NCBI RefSeq assembly: GCF_000003195.3
Contig: NC_012873.2
Span: forward strand, 4,549,894 to 4,613,893
Direction of reading: 5' to 3'
Source of the DNA: Sorghum bicolor
Lineage: Eukaryota; Streptophyta; Magnoliopsida; Poales; Poaceae
Length of the DNA stretch: 64,000 nucleotides
Shown one piece after another: positions 9,924 to 21,021 of the stretch (position 1 is the first letter of the stretch; the number at the start of each line of letters is the position of its first letter). Under the pieces are notes generated by a model that saw only the letters and a program-made list of their open reading frames with translations, ran no database searches and was not told the DNA's origin. A program made the translations under genes and the position numbers.

Positions 9924-10974
9924 GATTTTGCAACGGAAGCATACGCATGCATGGCATGCAAAGATGCACCATGTTAATTAGGAGTGTTTTCGTTAGATTA
10001 TGTTTTTCAGTTCATAGCAGCATGCCGGACTAGGACAATAATAGAACCTATCTATCTACTGCTGTTTTGGAAGCATGTAGCACTCGAGTGCCGGAAACAC
10101 CAGGTGACAAAAATCTAGTAGTGCTTCTAACGCACATAATTTGAACATACTATACACCATAGAGGAAACTTCAATTCTTGTAAAACATATATCAGAACAA
10201 CCATATCCGTCTGGAACTTATAAAGTCTGAATTATCAAATTCAGAATCCAACATCTAAAAATATGATTCTGATAACTCAAAATCTGATATAAATTTTGGA
10301 GGACAAAACTGATGTAGTGAACTATAGAACATTCACCATAGATCATACATATGGTCGAATATATTAAGCAATTCATATATTAAGCTTCAACACAAAGAAA
10401 AATGTTCACACATAGGTCTCAAGCACTACATATATTAAGTTGCAACACATTGATCAAAATAGCATACCCAACCAACATATCAGTAAACTGTACATCAAAG
10501 ACGATCATATCATTCCCACCCACCACCAAGATCATCTTTACATCATATAAGCAACAACTGACCCAGACTCTCTCCATCCTATAATGTAGTGCACTCTAAC
10601 ATTCAAAATTCCATTTGTTGTAAGTCACTTGAAAAGCCATTTACTAAGGGGAACTTATTTGGTGGAAACCACAGCCTTCGTGAAAACCTATGCAAACCAC
10701 AGCAAAAGTCTCTAAATTCACCAAAAAAATCACACATGTAGATGATATGATGATACACAACCTTGTAAAATATCTTGTCCAAACTCAAATTCGTTTTTGA
10801 GATATAAAAATAATAAATTTCTAACAAATCCTATAGACAACTTTCTGGCTTTAAATTTGTTATTTTTGTATCTCACAAACGAATTCGATTTACAATTGAT
10901 CGTGTGGTATGGTGGTATGGATGCTAGCGGTTTCAATCTCTAGAGGCTTACTTGTGTGAAAAATGTCATATTTA
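9924..10974. other. Intergenic DNA without recognised features
   Basis: AT-rich. Contains only short frames with no domain or codon character. The segment at 10600-10950 carries repeated phrases such as TTTGAGATATAAAAATAAT and TTTGTATCTCACAAACGAATTCG that look like partial repeats. No gene seen. Confidence 0.4.
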
Positions 10975-11152
10975 GGGCCTGTTTGGTTCCCTTTGATAAA
11001 TTTTAACTAGCTAAAATTATTTTAGCTACTTTTGGGTGACTAATGGAATTAAACTATTTTAGCTTCTTTTAGTCAATGTGTTAGGAACTTTAACTACTAA
11101 AGTGACTAAAATTTAGTTAGCTAAAATTTAGCAAGAGGAACCAAACAGTGCC
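10975..11152. mobile_element. MITE, about 178 bp, termini GGGCCTGTTTGGTTCC
   Basis: Left GGGCCTGTTTGGTTCCCTTTG and right AGAGGAACCAAACAGTGCC are inverted repeats, and the interior is also largely self-complementary (TTTTAACTAGCTAAAAT against ATTTAGTTAGCTAAAAT). Flanked by TTA and TAA, so the target duplication is probably degenerate. Confidence 0.75.
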
Positions 11153-11735
11153 TAATACTAGCAATAGATGCATACAACAAAAAAATTGGCACGATTTAAT
11201 ATTTTGTGATTTTAAAAATAAAATCTAGTCAACTGCCCTGCTCCATTCTTACAATCGGTGGTTTTTTTTAGGGAACCTTACAATCGGTGGTGTAGAAGCA
11301 GTTTTGAAAACCACCCCAAAATCGATTTTTACCGTGTTTAAAAATAGACTCACTGGTAGCCAGTGTAATAAAGTTCATTTAAAATTATATCTAATTGAAA
11401 GTATTTTGACAGCCTTCACATAGCCCGGTGGTTGATATGTTTTTTTCTATATATGACCAAGACACAATTCTGGTAATATATATAGTAGCTAGTCAAATCA
11501 TCACTGAAACTTTGATGATTTGTTCTCAAAATGGCATACCTTCAATATCCAACTCTAACATGGTCTATCTTCAGGGCCATTCTACCAGTAATTTTTTTGG
11601 TAACGTCAGAGACAATGGATGCAAATAGAAACATGATATATAAATATAATGCACTTCCATTTTGGCTGGCAATCAAGATCCACCTTGCCTATCTATGCAA
11701 GCACGCATGCAGCACCTCTCTGATCGATGCATATA

Positions 11736-11743
11736 TATAAATA
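11736..11743 (+). promoter_or_regulatory. Probable TATA box of DEFL gene 3
   Basis: TATAAATA inside an ATATATATAAATA run, 126 bp before the ATG at 11869. Confidence 0.55.
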
Positions 11744-11868
11744 CCACGCACCAACAATAGCCTCAACCGTACCAATAGCTACCTCGCCCAACAATTTTTC
11801 AGTTCTTCTAGACGACGATATCTGCAAATTCTGAGAATTGAGCTCAAAATATCGATCTATCAGCAGCC

Positions 11869-12323
11869 ATGGAGTTGAAGCCCTGCAAGATGGCAACTTT
11901 AGTTTCCTTGATCTTCATGCTGCTACTCCTGACAATCGGTACGTACCTACGTGGTCAGATCAGAACAGATCTCTACATTTGCGATGATATTTATGAATAT
12001 AATGCACTTCTATTTTCTTCAAACCAATAGAAAATTAAGAAAAATGGGCGCAAAAATGTTTGGTTTGAGCTGGATGCGTGCTTACAGGTGGCCAGGGCGC
12101 AGCAACCGGCGATGAGTGCTCCGCCATAAGCCGCAGCACGGCGTTCCAGGGCGACTGCCAAAGCAGAGACCTCTGCGTCGCGACGTGCAGACGCGAGGGG
12201 CACACGGCCGGCTACTGCTTCAGGGACGTCGCCGACCCGGACCACCGTGTCTGCTTGTGCACCTCGCCGTGCCCGCCGGAGCCGGCGACGACGACGACGT
12301 CGTCCCGGGGAAATATGGTGTAG
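11869..12323 (+). CDS. Defensin-like (DEFL) secreted cysteine-rich peptide gene 3, two exons
   Basis: Exons 11869-11938 and 12088-12323 (GT at 11939, ACAG before 12088). The predicted precursor is 101 aa: signal peptide (MATLVSLIFMLLLLTIGG after a short MELKPCK start), then an eight-cysteine domain containing CVATC (CxxxC) and CLC (CxC), then a Thr/Ser-rich tail. MATLV within the leader is an alternative start. This is the member closest to the decayed copy at 13910-14140, which repeats both its upstream region and the start of its second exon. Secretion is predicted; function unknown. Confidence 0.87.
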
Positions 12324-12660
12324 TAGATCAGGGGAGGATAGGCTGAGAATGACGCCGCCGATCGGTATCAATTTTTGTGTACCAATTCCGTGTGATTGTG
12401 AACGAATTTACACTGCCTGATCCAACGAGATAAATAAATTAGAAATGAGAATGCATTGTTGCCATCTTAGTTTCTCTGTCTTTGCGCATTTCATCACGTC
12501 CTGTGTAGCGTTCAGTGGGTTGAGGATGTGATCTGCTATTGTTCGATAGATCCATCCACACTTGTGACAACTTTCATCGGTTCAGAATTTTGATACTTTC
12601 TCTTGAGCTAGAACGAAGGAATGTGACATCATTTCCCAGCTCGTTGCTGCTCCGAGATAA

Positions 12661-13059
12661 GAGCAACTCCAACACTACCCTAAATTTCACTTGGCAAATC
12701 TTGGATTTTGCCAAGTGTAAAGCTCAAATGCCAAGTGAAAAAAGAGGCTTCTCCAACAGTTAGCTATTTTTTTTTGGCAAATTTGGACTATCTTGTGATT
12801 CCTTAAAAAAATCAGAGGAACTTTTATGCAAAAGTTGCAATCTATTTAAGGCATGTGTGCATGCTGAATGTGTGGGTCCCACCGCGTAGGCAGGATGCCA
12901 AGCGCTCTCAACGCTCCTAAATTTGAGCCAGTTGGCCCTCTTTTTGCCAAGCATCCTATTTTGCCAAGTGCATATAGGGTAGTGTTGGAGGAGCTTTTTC
13001 CATGTTTTGCCAAAAATTAGGATTTGCCAAGTGCATGTAGGGTAGTGTTGGAGTTGCTC
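12661..13059. mobile_element. Tourist-like MITE, 399 bp, TSD TAA
   Basis: TAA at 12658-12660 and 13060-13062. The termini GAGCAACTCCAACACTACCC and GGGTAGTGTTGGAGTTGCTC are perfect inverted repeats, extended inward by TTGCCAAGTG motifs. A second internal copy of the right end occurs near 12950-13000 (GCATATAGGGTAGTGTTGGAGGAGCT), so the right terminus is duplicated. Confidence 0.9.
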
Positions 13060-13062
13060 TAA

Positions 13063-13561
13063 CTGCAAAAAGGATCACAGCATCTCCTGTGGGGAATAAA
13101 TGATGGGTATCCCACTATAGACCCCTGTTTTTGACGTGAAGTATTTTTAGAATATTGATGAAAAAGTAGTTTGATTTTGGAAGATACTTTGGTTTTCTAA
13201 AATTCGCATTTGATGCTACTCATTACCTCTTTTTCTAAATCATGATTTTGCACATCTTTAGCTTATTAACTGCAATTCTTGTTACCATATTTTTGTAAAA
13301 CTACAACATCCAAGCATGTCCTAGGAGAGCATGTTGGAGCTTGATTTTTTTTTGGTTTGTTTTCAAATTTTTGTGATAGAAAGCTTTGTAGAGAGCCTCT
13401 TGGAAATGCTTAGCAAATAAGAGAAGGCATGATTTGCTGACAGGCAACAAAGGAGTCGCAGATGAGCAACTTGTCATAGAAGATGTCTCTCTAAAATGAT
13501 GTTTTATTGCTTCATTGAACCTACACCACATTTTTAGACTGGACCGCTTCCCGCATGTATA
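13063..13561. other. Intergenic DNA, no recognised feature
   Basis: AT-rich single-copy-looking sequence without a coding frame or a clear repeat boundary. Confidence 0.4.
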
Positions 13562-13909
13562 GGCCTTGTTTAGTTTCCTACCCAAAAATTTTTCATCCAT
13601 CCCATCGAATCTTTGGACACATGCATGAAATATTAAATATAGATAAAAAAATAAACTAATTACACAGTTTGGTTGAAAAAATCGCGAGACGAATCTTTTA
13701 AGCCTAGTTAGTCCATTATTAGCCTTAAGTGCTACAGTAACCCACATGTGCTAATGACATATTAATTATGCTTAATAGATTTGTCTTGCAGTTTCCAGAC
13801 GAGCTATGTAATTTGTTTTTTTATTAGTTTCTAAAAACCTCTCCCAACATTCTTCTGATACATCCGATGTGACATTCAATTTTTTTTGATCTTGAATCTA
13901 AACAGGACC
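13562..13909. mobile_element. MITE, family B copy 2 (348 bp)
   Basis: GGCCTTGTTTAGTTTCC at the left and AATCTAAACAGGACC at the right. The body matches the copy at 1068-1406 over its length. Inserted just upstream of the DEFL relic. Confidence 0.8.
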
Positions 13910-14140
13910 TAAGTATCTGTGTCCGTAACCTTGATGATGTATTCTCAAAGCGGCACTTTAATGCACCTTCGATATCCAATTCTGATATGATCTATCTTGA
14001 GGGCCATTCGTTTCAATATTCTTTCTGCCAGTATATCAGAGTATGGATGCAAAAGCATGCTATGAACGTACTTATTACTACTTTGCATAGGTGGCCAGAG
14101 GGCGATGAGTGCTCTGCCAAAGTGGCAGCAAGACGTTGAA
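13910..14140 (+). pseudogene. Decayed DEFL gene fragment (partial duplicate of DEFL gene 3)
   Basis: About 13920-14060 resembles the upstream region of DEFL gene 3 at about 11505-11640. Shared blocks include TTGATGAT, TTCTCAAA, CTTCAATATCCAA versus CTTCGATATCCAA, TCTATCTT and GGGCCATTC, ending ATGGATGCAAA. It then jumps to the start of exon 2 of that gene: AGGTGGCCAG and GCGATGAGTGCTC are shared near 14090-14115 and 12086-12121. Signal-peptide exon and intron are missing and the frame is lost, so this is a deleted, non-functional copy. It directly abuts the Lhca1 promoter. Confidence 0.75.
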
Positions 14141-14149
14141 GGGCCATGC

Positions 14150-14228
14150 CACGTGGGTAGGTTGGCCGGAGATATATCCATTCCTACGTGGCCCAATGGA
14201 GCGCCGGCACCCGGATATTGCAGCCAAT
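14150..14228 (+). promoter_or_regulatory. Lhca1 promoter elements: G-box, ACGT element, CCAAT boxes
   Basis: A perfect G-box CACGTG at 14150-14155, a second ACGTGG core at 14186-14191, and CCAAT at 14193-14197 and 14224-14228. GATATATCC (about 14171) and GGATATCC (about 14243) resemble I-box-like motifs. This combination is typical of light-regulated nuclear photosynthesis genes. No clear TATA box was found before the ATG at 14383. Confidence 0.55.
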
Positions 14229-14382
14229 GGCGGGCAGGTTTTGGATATCCCCCATCCCGCTTCGTCTCCGGCCGCTCCTGCTCTTAATAGCAGCCTCAGA
14301 TTCTTCTCGCCTCTCAAACGCCACTTGTTCTCTAGCTTCCTCTCCCTCCTCTCATCGGAAGCAGGCAGGCAGGCAGCCAGCA

Positions 14383-15245
14383 ATGGCCATGGCGTCGTCG
14401 AGCGGGCTGAGGAGCTGCAGCGCCGTGGGCGTGCCCAGCCTCCTGGCGCCGTCGTCCCGGTGGTCCAGCCGCCTGCCGTTCTGCGCCAACGCCACCACCT
14501 CCGGCCGCGTCACCATGTCCGCCGAGTGGATGCCCGGCCAGCCCCGCCCTGCCCACCTCGACGGCTCCTCGCCCGGGTAAGCTAGCTAGCTAGCTAGCGG
14601 CTGAGTCTCTGTCTCTGTCTCTGTCTGACAACGGCGGCGCGGCGGCCGGCGGCGTGCTCTGCTCTGATTTCTCTAGCTCTCTCTCTCTCTGACGATTACA
14701 GGGACTTCGGCTTCGACCCTCTTGGTCTGGCGACGGTGCCGGAGAACTTCGAGCGGTTCAAGGAGTCGGAGGTGTACCACTGCCGGTGGGCGATGCTGGC
14801 GGTGCCGGGGATCCTGGTGCCGGAGGCTCTAGGGCTAGGCAACTGGGTGAAGGCGCAGGAGTGGGCGGCCGTCCCCGGCGGCCAGGCGACGTACCTGGGG
14901 AACCCGGTGCCGTGGGGGTCGCTGCCGACGATCCTGGTGATCGAGTTCGTGGCCATCGCGTTCGCGGAGCACCAGCGCACCATGGAGAAAGACCCCGAGA
15001 AGAAGAAGTACCCCGGCGGCGCCTTCGACCCGCTGGGATTCTCCAAGGACCCCGCCAAGTTCGAGGAGTACAAGCTCAAGGAGATCAAGAACGGCCGCCT
15101 CGCCATGCTCGCGTTCGTCGGCTTCTGCGTGCAGCAGTCGGCGTACCCCGGCACCGGCCCGCTGGAGAACCTCGCGACCCACCTCGCCGACCCGTGGCAC
15201 AACAACATCGGCGACATCATCATCCCCAGATCAATCTCCCCTTGA
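14383..15245 (+). CDS. LHCA1: Photosystem I light-harvesting chlorophyll a/b protein, type I (Lhca1)
   Basis: Exons 14383-14576 and 14702-15245 give 245 aa, close to the roughly 241 aa of Arabidopsis Lhca1. The first 45 or so residues are a Ser/Ala-rich chloroplast transit peptide. The mature part starts near [20 protein letters not shown] and continues DFGFDPLGL. Helix B carries [16 protein letters not shown] and helix C-A carries [16 protein letters not shown], the paired Glu/Arg chlorophyll-binding signatures. The stretch [20 protein letters not shown] is the family's conserved C-terminus. The protein binds chlorophyll a/b and carotenoids in thylakoids as part of the LHCI antenna. The intron contains (GCTA)n and (GTCTCT)n runs. 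The C-terminal IIIPRSISP ends at TGA 15243-15245. Confidence 0.96.
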
Positions 15246-15780
15246 GCTCAGATCAGATGCATGTTTTGTACGTGTGTCATTGCCTTGCCATTACTAGGCA
15301 TTGCCTGCTGCCTGCCTGCGTGCAGGAGCTGTACAACGACGACGGCGACTTCCTGCGCCGGAAAACCCCTTGTAATGTAAAGCTTATATTATTAAGTAGC
15401 GGCTACTCTTGTAGTCTTGTATCAAATCTAAACTGGTTTAGCTGAGTCCCATGGTTATTTCGAGACTAATTAACCAGGGGAAGTTTAGCTTAAAACGGAG
15501 AAAATTCATACGAGAACTTTGACAAATGATAACTACAAAGTATCTGTGTTTCTGCTTTCCGCAAACCCTTTTTTTTGTTTCTTTTTTTTCTCCTAGATCT
15601 CTTTCGCTCTTTGCTGTAACTCTCACTTTCTTTTTGTTGTAACTTAACTTACCTGCCTTTAATAAAATTCCTGTAGGGGCCAAGGCCCCTCCAGTTCTCT
15701 CAAAAAAAAAATAGAGTTTTTCAGCCGAAGAACAAATGTCTTTTTTTTTCTCGATCATGCAAAATGTTTGCGCGTCGGAT
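15246..15780. other. Lhca1 3' flank
   Basis: Contains the probable 3' untranslated region. A splice-acceptor-like TGCAG precedes GAGCTGTACAACGACG at about 15326, but no donor in the coding exon makes sense of it. AT-rich afterwards, without genes. Confidence 0.45.
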
Positions 15781-16523
15781 CACTACCGGACTCAGCTACT
15801 TTGCCTAGTGCCGAAGACACACGGCAAAGGCAATAAAACACTCGGCAAAGGCTTTGCCGAGTGTAACACTCGGCAAAGTCAAGACGGCAAAATAAATGTC
15901 GGCAAAGAAAACATTGCCGAGTGTTTTCCGTCGAACGCTCGGCAAAATATTTTCCGAGTGCTGTTGTGACCCTCGGCAAAAAAAAGCGACACGAACGGAG
16001 ACCAAACGGCTAACGGAGACTTTACCGAGTGCTAACACGTCGAGACACTCGGCAAAGAAAATAATTCTTTTTTTTTCAGAAATTCTTTGCCGAGTGTCCT
16101 TCTTTCAGGCACTAGGCAAAGAAAATAATTCTTTTTTTTCTAGAAATTCTTTGCCGAGTGTCCTTCTTTCAGGCACTAGGCAAAGAAAATAATTCTTTTT
16201 TTTGCAGAAATTCTTTGCCGAGTGTATTTTCTCTTGCACTAGGCAAAGCCTATATCTTTGCCGAGTGTCTTTGCTCTTGCACTAGGCAAAGTCTACATCT
16301 TTGCCGAGTGTCTTTGCTCCTGCACTAGGCAAAGCCTACATCTTTACCGAGTTTCTTGGTTGCTGCACTCGGCAAAGCAACTTTCCAGATCCATTTTTCT
16401 TTATTTTTTGCATTCCAATGAATCAAAATAATTTGTACATCACACATATATAACAGATATCACAGATATCACACATATAGGCAAAGCTTTCGGCACTCGG
16501 TAAAGGCTGGGATTCCGGTAGTG
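15781..16523. mobile_element. Non-autonomous CACTA (En/Spm) element, 743 bp, TSD GAT
   Basis: Starts CACTACCGGACTC and ends GGATTCCGGTAGTG. GAT flanks at 15778-15780 and 16524-16526, the 3-bp duplication usual for CACTA elements. The interior is an array of CTCGGCAAAG / CTTTGCCGAGTG motifs in both orientations, the subterminal transposase-binding type of repeat. It includes three near-identical units of about 62 bp (about 16050-16230) and three of about 46 bp (about 16235-16375). No coding capacity. Confidence 0.93.
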
Positions 16524-16736
16524 GATAGAAATAGTTTGGTTAGAAGACCGGACAGTGAAGAACAAATATCTGAGTTTAGCAGCTTCAACAGAAATGAAGG
16601 ATACAAACTGCCAGTCAATACTAGTATTGACTAAGAATTATCTGAAAAATAATAACTTTAACTCTAAGGATAAGGAAATTGGTAGTATATATGCACTGTA
16701 CTTAGCATGATAGCAATCACAAGCTTCAATTTCTAG

Positions 16737-16740
<4 letters not shown>

Positions 16741-16791
<51 letters not shown>
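16741..16791. repeat. (TG)n(TA)n microsatellite
   Basis: A short TG tract runs into about 20 TA units. Confidence 0.95.
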
Positions 16792-16793
<2 letters not shown>

Positions 16794-17274
16794 TGGAGTT
16801 CATTGTACATTCCTTTTTAGAAACCAACATCTGACATTCCTTTCTTTTTTTTTTCTGGAGTTCATTGTACATTCCTAACCAGGGGAAATTGCCTGGCCAG
16901 GCATAGCTTAATTAGAGGCATCCGATTTCAGACATCAGAAAGTCAGAATTGCTGGCCTGGGTATGATCTAAACAGCACCTAAATAAATGCTCCTAAATGC
17001 TAGAGCCTAGATGAACAATTGTAATAAGTAAAATTAAACCAATAACCGAACCAAAAAAATAGAAAGCGGAGAAAGAATAAACCAAAAATAAATTACAAAT
17101 TGGAGAAAGAAATTAAGAGACTACTAGTAGTAGTAGGTACTCTACAGAACCAACCTCTATTCTATTCTTGTCAAATGGGTTTGTTGCCTTGGCGGTGAAT
17201 GTATCTTCCCTCCCCACCCCAAGAGCCTTTGCCTCTTGCCCGCACTTCCCTCGCACCGCCTACACTACCAAGCC

Positions 17275-18138
17275 ATGCGCCATGGCATGCAACCAACACC
17301 CTTCAAAAGCTCCAAATGCGCCCGCATGCACCGCCTCCTTCTATTGACCCCACACGCTGTGCCTGCCGCAATGCCATCACGGCAACCGCCCTCGCCGTCT
17401 TCTTTGCCTCCGGCTCCGGCACCGGGCACGGCGGCGGTCCAGGCCCTCGCCGGCGCCGCGAGCTGCCTCCCCGCGGACCAGTCCTGCTTCACGGTCTCGG
17501 CGGTCTCCGTCGGTGCGCCTAGCTACTACTCCTCGCGTCACGACGCTGCCGCCGCCATTGTCGGCACACACGCCTGCTGCAACACAGCCTCCTACATCAC
17601 CGTCCTCGGCATCAGCTTCGGCTCCCTCCTCGTCATCCTGCTCATCCTGTGCGCCATCCGGTGGTACCTCGTCCGGCGGTCCGCGAGCCGGGACGACGCT
17701 GCCGCCCAGCAGGCTACCGCCGCCGCGGCGGCGGAACCGGCGGAAAAGAAACAGCCCAAGGGACTGGATGCTGACGCCATCGCCGCGCTGCCGGAGTTCA
17801 TGTATCGGCGGAAGGAGGACGCCGCCGACGGGAAGGAGGAGCGGGAGCTTGAGTGTGCTGTATGCCTGGGCGCAATGGCGGACGGCGACGCGGCGCGGCG
17901 GCTGCCGTCATGCATGCACGTCTTCCACCGGGGCTGCGTCGACGTGTGGCTAAGGGAGCGCTCGACATGCCCGGTCTGCCGCGCCGAGGTGGACGTCGTC
18001 GTCAGATCGTCCGGCGAGGGCTGTGACGGGAAGGACGACCAAGAAGGCGGCCCGTCAAGGGCGTCCACGTCGATGGCGTGGACAGCACAGGAAGAGCTGA
18101 TAGACGAAGGGGAGAGGGACCTGGAGGCGCAGCTGTAG
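17275..18138 (+). CDS. ATL-family RING-H2 E3 ubiquitin ligase, membrane anchored
   Basis: A single intronless frame, 287 aa from ATG 17275; in-frame ATGs at 17287 and further in are alternatives. It has the ATL layout: N-terminal Ala/Pro-rich part, a transmembrane helix at about residues 108-133 ([20 protein letters not shown]), the conserved GLD motif ([14 protein letters not shown]), and a RING-H2 finger at about 194-235. The metal ligands are C-x2-C, C-x-H-x2-H-x2-C and C-x2-C, with the typical Pro before the last cysteine pair (TCPVC). ATL proteins ubiquitinate targets from membranes, often in defence or carbon/nitrogen responses; the substrate is unknown. The region between helix and RING is unusually Ala-rich. 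Intronless organisation is typical of the family. Confidence 0.92.
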   Translation: MRHGMQPTPFKSSKCARMHRLLLLTPHAVPAAMPSRQPPSPSSLPPAPAPGTAAVQALAGAASCLPADQSCFTVSAVSVGAPSYYSSRHDAAAAIVGTHACCNTASYITVLGISFGSLLVILLILCAIRWYLVRRSASRDDAAAQQATAAAAAEPAEKKQPKGLDADAIAALPEFMYRRKEDAADGKEERELECAVCLGAMADGDAARRLPSCMHVFHRGCVDVWLRERSTCPVCRAEVDVVVRSSGEGCDGKDDQEGGPSRASTSMAWTAQEELIDEGERDLEAQL

Positions 18139-18765
18139 AGTGTATTGGCAGAGGTACATGCTAGGAGTAGCTTTGTCTTGTTATTATTCTTTTCTTTGTC
18201 AGGAATAGTGAATTAGTAATATAGATGATTTGGATGGAATTTGTATAGGATATAAATGTATATGTAGTGTAGTATTCTACCTACGGAGTATCCCATATAT
18301 ACCACTGCTGGTGAGAATAAATAAAAGAGAAAAGGAGGAAATGCTCAAAGGTTTTTATTTTGTGATTACACGGAACAATACAAATACTCACAACATACGC
18401 ACACGCACACGCACACAAACCCTACCACTACGAGCATCTTTGGAGATTGGGCTGACAAATCTTCGAAATTAATGAAGTCACTATATGTGTCTCGCTATGG
18501 ATAGAAATGTTGCATTGTTAAATTCTAAAAAATTCGCTCCTACGGAGAGTTGAACCAAGGATCTGAGACTCTTGTAACCACTAATCTACTAATTAAAAGA
18601 GAAAAAGAGCAAGTGTCAATGTTTTCGTGTCGTGTGACACGACACATGTTTGGTTGGAGGTAATTGAAAGGAGAGGGAATATGAGTTTAGTTAGAAATCT
18701 TTTGTTTGTTTGGTGGGAGTGAAAGTTTTGGTGGAAAGAGAAACGGAGTTCACAGGACCAACTAA
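18139..18765. other. ATL gene 3' flank and intergenic DNA
   Basis: Includes the likely 3' untranslated region and a (CACACG)n-like short tract near 18400. The segment at 18520-18590 has a weak tRNA-like look, rejected below. Confidence 0.4.
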
Positions 18766-19028
18766 GAGCATCTTTAACAGATTACTTATCCCACATCTCC
18801 TAAAAGTTTATATATATGTGATCTCCAATTGTTAGTAGTGTAGCTATATCTTCTCCTCCTCAACAGTTTACTAATATATTTTTTAAATGGATGGGAGAGA
18901 GATGATGGATCTCCTACAATTGAGGGAGAGAGGGTGAAGATGAGTAATCTATTGGAGCAACACAATATCTTATATTGCATATATGTTTTGTATTGGGAAT
19001 GGATATAAGTAATCTGTTGGAGATGCTC
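18766..19028. mobile_element. Tourist-like MITE, 263 bp, TSD TAA
   Basis: TAA at 18763-18765 and 19029-19031. Termini GAGCATCTTTAACAGATTAC and GTAATCTGTTGGAGATGCTC are inverted repeats. Confidence 0.88.
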
Positions 19029-19031
19029 TAA

Positions 19032-20142
19032 TTGATTCCTAAGGAGAGAGAGAGGAGGAGGAGGAGGAAATTGTGCTCTTAATAAAAAATACATCCTCAC
19101 CGTATATCATGACTAGTCATATAGTTTCTCGCTTGAAACTCCCACTACCATAAGGGATATGAATTTCATCATCAACTCTCTCTCTTATTTCTCTCTAGGA
19201 ACCAACAACGTAAAAGTCATATTAACACCTTAACTCCCTCCATCAACTCACACCACTAATGCTCATGCCCTTTCTACCCCCTCTCGCTCTCGCTTCTCGA
19301 TGAATCAAATATTTTTAAATTTGATCAAATATATATAAGAAAAAATTAATATTTATAGTACATAATTAATATTATTAGATAGATCATTGAATCTATTTTT
19401 TATAAAAACTTATTTAAAGATACAAATGTTACTAATATTTTTTTATAAATCTAGTCAAGCTTGAGAAAATTTAACCAGCATAAATACCATAGTGACACTT
19501 ATTCTAGGATAGAGAGAGTAATCACCAAAACACATTGAGTGAATTGAAATTGCCCTTAGGGAAAAAAAGAAAGACGCACTGAAATAGACTTCGATTCTTG
19601 TTTCTCCAAGATCAGTCATTAATCAGGCGGGAATGATCATGTCGCTAAAGGGCTTATTCAGTTAGAGTGGAATGAGCTCAGGAATTATTCCCGTTAATCA
19701 AAGTTATACATATTAGACAATTATTCTAGCTAGGAATCGTTGCAGGTGACCGTTCCTGGTCAACCGAACAGGTCCTAAGGAACCTACAAACACTACTGTA
19801 AAAGCAGGATTCCACGTTGGTGCTAAAACGTTGAGGCAATACAAACTACCGTAAGAAAACTTGGAAAATTAATTTTCCAATTGGTTTCATAGACAGGAAC
19901 GAAATAACGGATATACCTAAAATGATAGGAAAATAAAGTTTGCCTCATGGAGCATTGATAGAAACAATTCTCTCATCGATTCTTTTCTGTCAGAAAAATC
20001 CTGGGCCATCAGATTTGGATTTCTATCCCTGTCGTACGAAAATGATACGAAAATGCATTTGAATAGTTATATGGAAAAAGGTATGTCTCAGTTCTGAACT
20101 GTGAAAAAAATACAGCACTATTTTTATTGTTGTCGTCAATAA
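19032..20142. other. Intergenic DNA with decayed MITEs
   Basis: A Stowaway-like relic ends at about 19520 (CTAGGATAGAGAGAGTA). Another small element probably spans about 19650-19785 (GGGCTTATTCAGTT to AACCGAACAGGTCC). No gene. Confidence 0.45.
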
Positions 20143-20508
20143 GGTCAGTCTCAGTGGGGGTTTCACCAGGATGTCATGCACATTTATTAGAGCGCCATGT
20201 CAGCAAAACTGCACTTTTTTGCATGAAACGAAGAGGAGAGAGAAGCAAGTAGTTTCACCATGGTGAAACTCTGCTGGCGTTGTTTCCCACGCGGTGAAAC
20301 AGGATGAATCCCCACTGAGGACTAAATCGTTTCACCATCTTGCATGTGATCCAATCATTTTGCAGTAATTAAATGCTTTGTCCAGCCTAGAAAACATCAA
20401 GGTGAAACTCATGCATTGTGGAGGTTGTTTCATTGTTCGTTTTATTGATGCTCTGTCAGCAGATTTGTTTTGGAAACAGTGCATTGAAACGGGCCATTGA
20501 GACTGGCC
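20143..20508. mobile_element. MITE, family C (termini GGTCAGTCTCA), 366 bp, TSD TAA
   Basis: TAA at 20140-20142 and 20509-20511. The left end GGTCAGTCTCAGTGG matches the reverse complement of the right end CCATTGAGACTGGCC. The last 60 bp recur at 31030-31088, and related termini occur at 31177-31387. Confidence 0.85.
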
Positions 20509-20783
20509 TAAGAATAACATTCACACCGACAGAAAAATTATCCAGAAAGGAACCTTATTTATTTATTTAAAAATTCATACGTAGTTTTCAATATATTTCA
20601 TACATGATTCCATCACATTTATACACAAATTCAAACAATATGTTTATATATAATTAATTAAATTATGTATACTATCTTATCTTTACTTCTGACAGATATT
20701 TTAGTCTTCCAACTACAACTATACAAGCAAACGTGTGGTGTAATATATTTTTAAGTTAGCTCTTGCTTTATAGTTCAAATCTA

Positions 20784-21021
20784 CTATCCCTTTATCCTAA
20801 ATTTTAAGACGCTTAACTTTTTTTACTCTAAATTTGACCATTTGTCTTATTCAAAAAATTTGTATAAATATAAATTTACATTATTTTCTAAAAAGTTTAT
20901 TAATAAACCAAACCATGACACATGACAAAAGAAGTGATATTTTACGTAAATTTTTAAATAAGATGAATGATCAAACTTGATGTCAAAAAGTCAAACGTTT
21001 CATAATTTAGGATGGATTGAG
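20784..21021. mobile_element. Stowaway-like MITE in the TBCE promoter, 238 bp, TSD TA
   Basis: TA at 20782-20783 and 21022-21023. Left end CTATCCCTTTATCCTAAATT and right end AATTTAGGATGGATTGAG are imperfect inverted repeats of Stowaway type. The right end is only 156 bp before the TBCE start codon, so it lies within or next to the core promoter. Confidence 0.8.

Noticed and set aside
14786..15445. 219-aa frame overlapping Lhca1 in another phase
   Set aside because: Shadow of the GC-rich Lhca1 exon; low-complexity Arg/Pro/Gly composition.
18520..18590. tRNA-like segment (GCTCCTACGGAGAGTTGAACC on plus, reading as a T-arm on minus)
   Set aside because: Only a B-box-like GGTTCAA is present; no complete cloverleaf with matching acceptor stem could be drawn. 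A decayed tRNA or SINE cannot be excluded.
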